Source: Craspedostauros australis (taxonomy: Eukaryota > Bacillariophyta > Bacillariophyceae > Mastogloiales > Achnanthaceae). From it: DNA of 64,000 nucleotides. The DNA is taken from NCBI GenBank assembly GCA_026770025.1, contig JAMXDE010000020.1, positions 992,001-1,056,000 of the forward strand, given 5' to 3'. The notes beneath the pieces are model-generated. The model did not search any database. It saw only the letters and a program-made list of their open reading frames with translations, and was not told where the DNA came from. Each line of letters opens with the position of its first letter. Position 1 is the stretch's first letter. Shown here in pieces: positions 57,215 through 64,000 of the stretch. The position numbers and the translations under genes are program-made.

Positions 57215-57420
57215 TATTAGAGCACTATCGAAAAATCACAAGGGGTGAGCAAAAGCAAAGTACCATGCCGGGATTCGAACCCGGAACCTCAGTTAGAATT
57301 ACTGGTGCTCTACCGTTGAGCTACAGGCGATGCGATTGCTGATCCGAACACAAGTGAAATTTATAGATAGTGGGGGCTACGGGAGTAACGTACTTAGCAC
57401 TATTCAGTTTTGTGCTGATA
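57215..57420 (-). repeat. Terminal direct repeat, copy 1 (206 bp)
   Basis: Identical to 57672-57877 over all 206 bases. On the minus strand it contains a TATAAATT box (57365-57358) upstream of a tRNA-like segment and a TTTT run after it. Confidence 0.9.
57261..57330 (-). ncRNA. tRNA-like sequence with intact Pol III A and B boxes (copy 1)
   Basis: On the minus strand the A box reads TAGCTCAACGG (57323-57313) and the B box GGTTCGAATCC (57281-57271). The D stem (GCTC/GAGC) and the five-pair T stem (CCGGG/CCCGG) are perfect, and a T run follows. The acceptor stem pairs at only about four of seven positions, and the anticodon loop lacks the invariant U33 in the best fold. It is therefore more likely a tRNA-derived Pol III promoter or a tRNA pseudogene than a working tRNA. 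It lies inside the terminal repeat of the mini-element. Confidence 0.6.
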
Positions 57421-57671
57421 CTCCCCTACGCTACGACCGTGGACCACCCGCTCAAGAGCACTATGACGGAAAGTTGTCATCTCCCGCGTCTCCCCATCTC
57501 GGGGCACCCTCATTGCTGGGTGGCTAATACTGCCAGACGAAAGTGGGAGTGCTGCCGTAGCAGACAAGTGTGAGACTGGGTCGAAATCCGGTGATCGCAA
57601 CGCGCCCACGAAGGCGTGTTGTGCAAGGTTGTCCTAACTCAGCGATGTAGAACTAGCTGCGACTGTTAATC

Positions 57672-57877
57672 TATTAGAGCACTATCGAAAAATCACAAGG
57701 GGTGAGCAAAAGCAAAGTACCATGCCGGGATTCGAACCCGGAACCTCAGTTAGAATTACTGGTGCTCTACCGTTGAGCTACAGGCGATGCGATTGCTGAT
57801 CCGAACACAAGTGAAATTTATAGATAGTGGGGGCTACGGGAGTAACGTACTTAGCACTATTCAGTTTTGTGCTGATA
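57672..57877 (-). repeat. Terminal direct repeat, copy 2 (206 bp)
   Basis: Identical to 57215-57420, offset 457 bases; followed directly by the ATGGT duplication. Confidence 0.9.
57718..57787 (-). ncRNA. tRNA-like sequence with intact Pol III A and B boxes (copy 2)
   Basis: Identical to the copy at 57261-57330, in the second terminal repeat, with the same faulty acceptor stem and intact internal promoter boxes. Confidence 0.6.
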
Positions 57878-59899
57878 ATGGTATTACATGATTGCAGCGG
57901 CAGCAATTGTTGCGTGTGGTTTAGCAGTCCGCGGTATGCTCCAAGCAACATGCTTCCCCTTAGCTCATCCCACACATGACGAATCGTCGAAAGATGCCCA
58001 CTGAAGGTCTTGGCCGTCCCACGAATACTTCCCTGTGCGTGTTGAGCCAGCGGACGGTGTGGACCTGCGCATGGTGTGAGCCAGCGCACGGTACGCTCGC
58101 ATGCATTATACATCCCATCACCTCGAAGCTGAGATGGAGGCACCATGCTAGTTCACACAGCCCGTTTCCGTCAGCGAAAAGACGATGCGCCAAGCTTTGT
58201 GCCGAATCAGAGAGTGTAATTCTTGCAATCGGTACAATGAGAGGGAGGAGCACATCGAGAGTTGATTCCGTGCCTTGGGCCACGTCACTATCTTTCCTAC
58301 TGCCTCTGCTGGCAATGCGATGCTGAGTGCTGATGCAACGCCGGGTGCGAGACAGCATGACGGCGGAGAGGCATGGCGATATCGGCAGTGGCCATCATCA
58401 CTGCGAGGATGGAATTGCATAGGACAGCACTGATCAGGGCAGCTGGCCTTGGAGTTAATCTCCCTCAGACAACCCAGGCAAAAACGCATGACTTCTGCGA
58501 TGCACTTCGGTTGGCATGCATTTTTCAGATCTGCATTCCTTTCGTGGGCCACCACCAAGAGAACAATCTGCGGCATCGGGATGGCCGTGGTTCGTCTTCG
58601 ATTCGAGATACCCGGTCAATATTGAAGGCGTCGCGGCTTTGAAAATTGAGGGGGTGGTGGGTTCGAAAAATCCTGACCGAACACGTACGCATCGTTCGGA
58701 CGAAGACCTTGACGAGTGTGCATGGGTCGCGGCGGCTTGATCTTTGCCGTTCGTTGGCGTGGCATCAGGTATCCACAATTCGGCGTTGCCGGCACAACTT
58801 GTACTACATCCGGGCATTGCCCATGTTGCCAACATCAGCGTCGCGAATCTAACTTCATGGTTCGTGGGCTGAGCACACAATGGTACAGAGCCGAGTATGG
58901 CGTGAGCAAAAAATGGCATGTTGCAAAATGGATGTTTTCGGTGGTGGAAAGTGGCGTCGCTGGCAGTATTCGCATGTATGCAATAAACCAACAAGACCCA
59001 CCATCGTGGGCGATCTCCCAGTCTCATCCTCGTGGAACTCAATAATGACACCAAGATTGCCTCGTCCACTTCAGATGAAACGTAAATGACGCAAATATTT
59101 CGACGCTCTGCCGTCGAAGGGTGAAGCGAAAGACTCGAATAATCTTCGCAGCCGTCATGATTCGGCTACAGACTTGACATCCAGCATGGTCTCAAGAGCC
59201 ATCGTTCCTCAAGTGCAAGATCGCAATGATCCTGGGCGATCTGTACAGTTATGTGGCGGTGTGAGCGTGATGCTTGGGGGTCGAGTCTGGCGCAATGCTG
59301 TCTTCGCCGCTGACCTGAGGGGATTGGGATCTGGGGGAATTGATTCCAACGATGCCAACTGTCAACTTCTTCGGGACAATCACCACCATTGCATTCGTTC
59401 GCGCTCGTCTGAAGATGCGCTCCGAGGGCCAATGAACGCATGTCATGTTATCACCCTTTTCATCCCTCCAACTCTGAATCGTCGTCTCATGACGGATTCC
59501 GGCTGATGCGAAGTAGAGTCCTCGTATGGAAGATGTTGAATCGCTTGCACCCCCAGCAACGGCACTTCTGTGATGCTCCGAAGAGGAGTTAGCTGGGCGA
59601 TGGGGTTGCGCGGTCTTGATCGTGGAATGAATTGGAATGAGATGAGGTGGAATGAGGTGAAATGATTCGATGCCATTCGAAGCATCAAGACCGCCATTGG
59701 CTGTGAATGGGGTACTCGGTGTGAGCGCAATGGTGATATCATGGTCTCCAAGTATGCAGTCCATAAGCGCTTCGAGTGAGAGCGTTGATATAAGCAGAGC
59801 ATAAACATGCACGATTCATCATGTTCGTCTGGCAAAAGCGCACATTGGTACTGATCACGTTGAGGTCTGAAGCAACCGCTTCGTGCACGATGCAAGTAG

Positions 59900-59934
<35 letters not shown>

Positions 59935-60954
59935 TATCCAAGTCTTACCTTCATACTGCGAACGGATAGCGTGGAGTTTACCACATTCGTCCACGTTGAA
60001 TTTGCTCACCATGCTTTCTATTCTGTGTGCATGCGGATAGAGAAGGTTGGTGCCGTCATCGCCAGCCTCCTTCTTTGAATGCCCTCATCTGTTGCTCTTG
60101 CTCTTGCTCTGTCTGTCTTTTGTTTCGCCATTTTCCATGGTCGTTTCTGCGAGTGCTTCATGCAGAGTTCAGCACTCACGTCTCTCTCTCTCTGCCAACA
60201 GACGTGAGTCACAATACGACCAGCCCAAAACGTCATTCGTTGACGACCACAAGAATGCGTCAGTTGGTGCGAAGCAACACGAGGAGATGAACATACGACT
60301 ACTTGCACCAAACGTTTGTGTCACTTTTGTGAGGAATCGATCGAGAATTTGAGCCGTTTTCAGCATGTCCGTTCTTTCATCTATACCTTGTACGAGCAAG
60401 TTCGGATGGAACGGCCTGTTGATTTGGAGCGCCTGATTCACACGGTCAACATGAACGGTCCACGTGAGGTCTGAAGAAGTACTTTGAGACAATCTCATTC
60501 GATACCTCTGAATGCTGCCAACGATGTTTCAACAAAGTTCAGAAATCTGTGTCGATAACTGCAAAAAGGCGAAGACGAACACATGAAAATAGAAATAATC
60601 ACACGACTCCAAACGACTCGAAAGACTGAGTAAGAGTTCCCTCCGCACCAAGACGGCACCAAGACGACACCAGGATAACACTGACGACAACGTTGTGGAC
60701 AATCGACGATGAGCGGGAACATCACCATTCACAAACACACAGACACAAACCGAAGACGACTTCGGATACGACGATCTAATAGTTTGGGCAAGATCAACAA
60801 GCATACTCGCAGAACTCGAGGAGCACCACAGAGGAGCGCATCTTACATAGCACAAGCAAGTATAGTACGATAGTGAAACGGCGAATCAGCAAAGCAACCT
60901 AAGGACGTTCAGCGCTCGTTGCAGACGTATGGACACGGTCCCTTGCCCACCACC
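57878..60954. other. Gene-poor intergenic region
   Basis: About 3.1 kb with only short, mutually overlapping frames (for example 204 codons on - at 58455-59069 and 187 codons on - at 59249-59812). None shows a domain, a credible splice partner or consistent composition. It could hold decayed sequence, but I could not identify any source. Confidence 0.4.
59902..59931. repeat. (GA)n microsatellite
   Basis: Uninterrupted GA dinucleotide run of about 30 bases. Confidence 0.9.
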
Positions 60955-62352
60955 ATGTCGATTGCTTTGCACTACAACTATCCCGTGGGGTCCAATGAGA
61001 CCGAGGAGCAAGAAGAAGAGAAGCTGCAGTTGTGCATAAAGTCGGAGGTTCTACCACGCGCCAACAAGATCCTGCAACAAGTGAGAAATGGCATCCGAAA
61101 CACCTCATTCCGATTTCTCTCGTTCGAGGAGATGCCGGACACGGTGATGGACAATCGGGAGTTGCGACACGCCCTCTTCGATCTTGCCGTGTCGCGAGAG
61201 TGGGATTCGGTGGCGTTCAAGCGATGCGACGATCCGGACTTCCAGCACCTTATCGAGCGCTGCTTGCTGATGAACAGAGCGCGCAGCATGGACTTCGATG
61301 TCCACTTCGGCATCAACTTCTCTCCCGAGAAGCTGGGGTTGGCGTTGCGCAACGGTCTGCAATACACGCGGTCGTTGCGCAAGCTCGTGCTTGGCGCCAT
61401 CCGGTTGACGGAGGATGCGGCAGCATCGATCGCCGACGGTCTGGCACAATGCCAATCGCTGCACGCCATGGAGGTCATCGCCACCATCTTCGAGACGGAG
61501 CAAGTTGTGGCACATTTGGGGCGCGGGATAGAGCACAATGGGAGCATTCACCGGTTGACGTTGGATGGGATCGACGAATGCTTGCCCATCTTGGTGGACT
61601 GCATTGGAAGGCGAGCGTGTCCATTGGATGAGCTGCACATCTTGTCAGAATCGTGCAATTCCCTCAACAGCGCCATGGAGGAACTTGGTGCCGTCATCTC
61701 GAACGGTCGCGTCATTGAGATGCTCGATCTGTGCTCGAGACCGACGCAACAAACGAAGCACGGCACCGACAAGCTCGCAATAGCACCACTGGCACGTGCG
61801 TTGCGAGGAGAAGGTCACAAACTACAGGCGCTATCCATCACCTGCCAGCGGTGTGAACCGAACGACCAAAAGTTGCTGCACCGCGCACTCGCATATCGGA
61901 CATCGTCGCTGCAGCACTTGGGGCTGGTAGTGAGAGACAGATCGTGCTCAGTGCAAGCAGACTTCGTGTCGTTCCTGCCATCGTTGCATTTGAAAAGTCT
62001 GAATCTTGGGTTGTGGCGCGTCATGCACTGCGACGAAGTCGGCGGCTGGATTCGTGCAATGTCCGACAACTACGAACTGAAGTCTGTGATTTGCAGACCG
62101 GTCTACATAGGGCACATGTGCGATGAAGGGATTCGTCTTTCGTTCCGAGTCATGACACAGAGATACTGCCGATTGAACCGCAGCGGACGACACCTGTTTC
62201 GAGCAGGAGACACGATCCCTGCGTCTCTGTGGCCTGTCGTGCTGGGGCGAATCAATCGTCTACACTTCTCGGACCCAGATTTTGACGAGGACCATTGCAA
62301 GGCTGATCTGATCTATGAATTTCTGTGCAATGCCATTCCCCTTGTGCTGTGA
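60955..62352 (+). CDS. Leucine-rich-repeat-like protein
   Basis: A 465-residue single-exon protein starting in a good context (caccATGtcg); the frame is open slightly upstream but without an ATG. From residue 115 the sequence has spaced leucine-rich units of 27-30 residues: LGLALRNGLQYTRSLRKLVL, SIADGLAQCQSLHAMEVIA, LGRGIEHNGSIHRLTLDGI, LGAVISNGRVIEMLDL, LARALRGEGHKLQALSI, and YRTSSLQHLGLVV. This is the irregular, RNI-like LRR form with alternate helix and strand, common in diatom proteins. The N-terminal 110 residues contain an acidic helix (TEEQEEEKLQ) and FRFLSFEEMPDTVMDN. No kinase, F-box or membrane segment is seen. Probably a soluble protein-binding scaffold; the partner is unknown. Confidence 0.75.
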   Translation: MSIALHYNYPVGSNETEEQEEEKLQLCIKSEVLPRANKILQQVRNGIRNTSFRFLSFEEMPDTVMDNRELRHALFDLAVSREWDSVAFKRCDDPDFQHLIERCLLMNRARSMDFDVHFGINFSPEKLGLALRNGLQYTRSLRKLVLGAIRLTEDAAASIADGLAQCQSLHAMEVIATIFETEQVVAHLGRGIEHNGSIHRLTLDGIDECLPILVDCIGRRACPLDELHILSESCNSLNSAMEELGAVISNGRVIEMLDLCSRPTQQTKHGTDKLAIAPLARALRGEGHKLQALSITCQRCEPNDQKLLHRALAYRTSSLQHLGLVVRDRSCSVQADFVSFLPSLHLKSLNLGLWRVMHCDEVGGWIRAMSDNYELKSVICRPVYIGHMCDEGIRLSFRVMTQRYCRLNRSGRHLFRAGDTIPASLWPVVLGRINRLHFSDPDFDEDHCKADLIYEFLCNAIPLVL

Positions 62353-62965
62353 GAACTTTGAGCCTTGCTCCACTCCCCAGGAGGAGCACAAAGGCGATTG
62401 GAGTAAACAGTTGAAAGCTGACGGCTGACAGTTGACAGTCGGCACACACATGGAGAAAGAGAGGGAGGAGAAGGAGCACAAGACCGAGGATGATGGCGGT
62501 ACTGGTGCATGTGAGTAGATGCGCATCCTCGCGCAGCGACGTGAAGAACACCATTGTTGATGAACACAAAGAGCGCAGATGATTTTTGTCAATTTTGCAC
62601 CACGAAACACAATATTTCCGTGTCTTGTTAATGTCGCACTGGCGATTTTTCGGTTATTCTGGCTCTTGTTGTCGGAGTTGTGATGCTCATTTCTTTGTCG
62701 CACGAACACAGAAACGCTGCAAAAGTACGTTGGAATCGTATTGACGCAAGTGAGAAACATGAGAGCGATGAGTCGTCCCCAACGAACCTCCGACTGTGTT
62801 CCTTGTTGCATTCTGCTCCACCTCATTTCGTTCAACACAAAACCATAGCGGTGGACATCACGGGTCGGCCAACACAATGGGACCCCTGTAACAAAGGTTG
62901 CCATCAGAATCAGCATCAGCATCCATACTGGCAGTTGTCTTGCTGCTCCAAAATCGCGCACAACG
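62353..62965. other. Intergenic between two LRR-like genes
   Basis: A 613-bp spacer with no convincing coding frame. Confidence 0.45.
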
Positions 62966-63640
62966 ATGGCACACCTGAGGAGCGGATCGATGACAACGGC
63001 GCTGCAGGTACATCCATGGCGAGATGGGCATGACAAGACGTTGGACCTGCTGCAAAAGACCGACGAACTGAGTTTCGTCACGGAAGTCTCCGTCTTCTTC
63101 CTCGATCATGAATTGGAGCACATGGTCGAGGACGATGAGGTCATGTCCATCTTCGAGTCCCTCGGCACAAACCTGCCCAAGCTGCGGACGGTGCGCATCG
63201 AGCTGAGCACGTCGCCGCACTTCCCCATGACGTCCATCTCCGTGCCACCCCTCCAGGCTCTGACGTCGCTGCTGCTGGGCGGCGGCAACCAGCTCAAATT
63301 CCTGTTCCTGCGCAATCTCAGGCTGCTCGGCGACGACTACGACGCCAACGGTTTCTTGGAAGCACTGAGGATCCATCCCACCTTGCACAGCGTCGAGATC
63401 ATCAATTGTTGGTTCTCGAGCAGCAAGCATCTGAGCGGCATCAAATCCGCCCTCTCGGAAAGAAGGAACATGCGACACATCGACCTTGACCGTTGCATCG
63501 TCATCAATACGACACAATCGACCGATAGCGGATCGCAAGAAGGAAATGGTAGAGGTGATAATACATGGTGCACGCTGCCGGCCTGGTTTCCGAGCAGCCT
63601 ATCCTGGTGCGTGTATCCCATCAGGTGCTGTCAAGCGTGA
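62966..63640 (+). CDS. Short leucine-rich-repeat-like protein
   Basis: A 224-residue frame with LRR-type units: LGTNLPKLRTVRIELS, PPLQALTSLLLGGGNQLKFLFLRNLRLL, FLEALRIHPTLHSVEIINCWF and KSALSERRNMRHIDLDRCIV. It is of the same general type as the upstream gene but much shorter. The last 40 residues (after TTQSTDSGSQ) look non-coding. An alternative is a short intron from 63549 (GTAGAG) to 63624 (CATCAG), which would replace them with a charged tail ending at 63662, just before an AATAAA signal; its 76-bp length is short for this window. ATGs at 62966 and 62990 are both possible starts. Function unknown; possibly a truncated or partial duplicate. Confidence 0.6.
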   Translation: MAHLRSGSMTTALQVHPWRDGHDKTLDLLQKTDELSFVTEVSVFFLDHELEHMVEDDEVMSIFESLGTNLPKLRTVRIELSTSPHFPMTSISVPPLQALTSLLLGGGNQLKFLFLRNLRLLGDDYDANGFLEALRIHPTLHSVEIINCWFSSSKHLSGIKSALSERRNMRHIDLDRCIVINTTQSTDSGSQEGNGRGDNTWCTLPAWFPSSLSWCVYPIRCCQA

Positions 63641-64000
63641 ATACGAATTGGCAATTGTATGATGATGGAATAAAAATAGAGTGTGTAGAGCTTTACATGC
63701 ATGCATCGGATAATCCCAGCAAAGCAAAATGCTGCGTAGTAGATGCAGAGGAGAGTACATCGACGAAGCACATTCGTTGCGCAATGTGCCATGTTGTGCT
63801 GGGACTTGAGCTGCGAAGAGACGGCAATGCAATTGGTTGCTGCTGTTGTCCTTTCCATTAAACCATTCCGACCGCGCTTGTCTCGGTGCACTCCACTCGG
63901 ATCTCGCGATCCCACCACAGCGTCGATCTCTTCCTCAGTGATTTGTTGTTTAGCTGCGTCTACGCTCCGCTTGGCAAACCGCTGTTTGGTGACACTGGAG
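63631..64000 (-). CDS. Partial gene running off the window edge (C-terminal part, unknown)
   Basis: The minus-strand frame entering at 63999 is open and has a coding-like, charged composition (KQRFAKRSVDAAKQQ, then TEEEIDAVVGSRDPSG, then HRDKRGRNGL) down to about 63865. Below that it becomes Cys/Ile/Tyr-rich and probably non-coding although it stays open to 63631, so a splice donor near 63860-63870 or an altered frame is likely. The start lies outside the window. No family recognised. Confidence 0.35.
   Translation of the reverse strand, partial: SSVTKQRFAKRSVDAAKQQITEEEIDAVVGSRDPSGVHRDKRGRNGLMERTTAATNCIAVSSQLKSQHNMAHCATNVLRRCTLLCIYYAAFCFAGIIRCMHVKLYTLYFYSIIIQLPIRIHA
63669..63674 (+). terminator. 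Possible poly(A) signal AATAAA
   Basis: AATAAA lies 29 bases after the first stop codon of the short LRR gene and 7 bases after the stop of the alternative spliced form. Confidence 0.3.

Larger units (their letters stand above)
57215..57877 (-). mobile_element. 663-bp non-autonomous LTR-type element (TRIM-like) with tRNA-like sequence in its terminal repeats
   Basis: Two identical 206-bp direct repeats (57215-57420 and 57672-57877) flank a 251-bp non-coding core. The unit is bounded by a perfect 5-bp direct duplication, ATGGT, at 57210-57214 and 57878-57882, as made by LTR-retrotransposon integrases. Read on the minus strand, a purine tract (AGGGGAG, 57427-57421) sits directly before the downstream repeat, the expected polypurine-tract position. 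The bases just after the upstream repeat (57671-57659, GATTAACAGTCGC) are complementary to a tRNA-Asn-like anticodon arm, a possible half-tRNA primer site. Repeat termini are TATTAG and CTGATA, not the usual TG...CA. There is no gag, protease or reverse transcriptase, so it would need help from another element. Identical repeats imply recent insertion. A simple tandem duplication would not explain the flanking 5-bp repeat. Confidence 0.65.

Noticed and set aside
57261-57787. Ordinary pair of functional tRNA genes
   Set aside because: A and B boxes and T stem are perfect, but the acceptor stem pairs poorly and U33 is missing; both copies sit inside long identical terminal repeats with a flanking 5-bp duplication.
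57215-57877. Simple tandem duplication of 206 bp
   Set aside because: It would not produce the exact ATGGT repeat on both outer sides, nor the purine tract next to the downstream repeat; kept only as the fallback explanation.

Overview
The window looks like nuclear DNA of a photosynthetic stramenopile, most likely a diatom. Genes lie on both strands with long intergenic spacers. Eleven introns of 177-412 bp with GT-AG ends can be read from the sequence. Four proteins begin with a signal peptide followed by a cleavage context with Phe at +1 (SAFVVP, DAFVPP, ASAFVV, SAFQ), the bipartite targeting signal of complex red-lineage plastids. Other pointers are helicase-associated repeats without a helicase, Q/H-rich regulatory proteins, LRR proteins and a ThiD-ThiE fusion. 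No bacterial operon, rRNA gene or CRISPR array was seen.

Layout. 0-5 kb: a Na+/H+ exchanger (-) and an unknown, probably mitochondrial protein (+). 5-13 kb: a glycosyltransferase-sulfotransferase fusion (-) and a TGS1-like cap methyltransferase (-). 14.8-21.8 kb: a 1814-residue polyQ dsRNA-binding protein (+) tail-to-tail with a Q-rich lineage-specific protein (-). 25.8-30.8 kb: two plastid proteins (+), a two-TM protein and a FIST protein fused to an indole-3-glycerol-phosphate-synthase-like barrel. 31-34 kb: a secreted four-domain fasciclin protein (-). 34.8-45.7 kb: two plastid ABC1/UbiB-type kinases, convergent, enclosing an atypical SDR (-) and a bifunctional thiamine enzyme (+). 46.7-52 kb: tandem amino-acid transporter paralogues (+) whose second exons are almost identical. 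53.5-54.6 kb: a helicase-associated-repeat protein (-). 54.6-60.9 kb: a gene-poor block with a 663-bp LTR-type mini-element. 61-64 kb: two LRR-like proteins (+) and the edge of another gene (-).

How the genes fit together. The plastid group (two ABC1 kinases, the FIST/IGPS-like fusion, the two-TM protein) suggests chloroplast maintenance. Several gene pairs are head-to-head over 0.6-1.9 kb, so shared promoters are possible. The most unusual items are the 663-bp element, which has identical 206-bp terminal repeats, a 5-bp target duplication and a tRNA-like Pol III promoter in each repeat; the FIST/IGPS-like fusion, which has lost most catalytic residues; an apparent one-nucleotide exon in an ABC1 kinase gene; and the glycosyltransferase-sulfotransferase fusion. 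All gene models, splice sites and domain calls were made by reading the sequence, without database searches.
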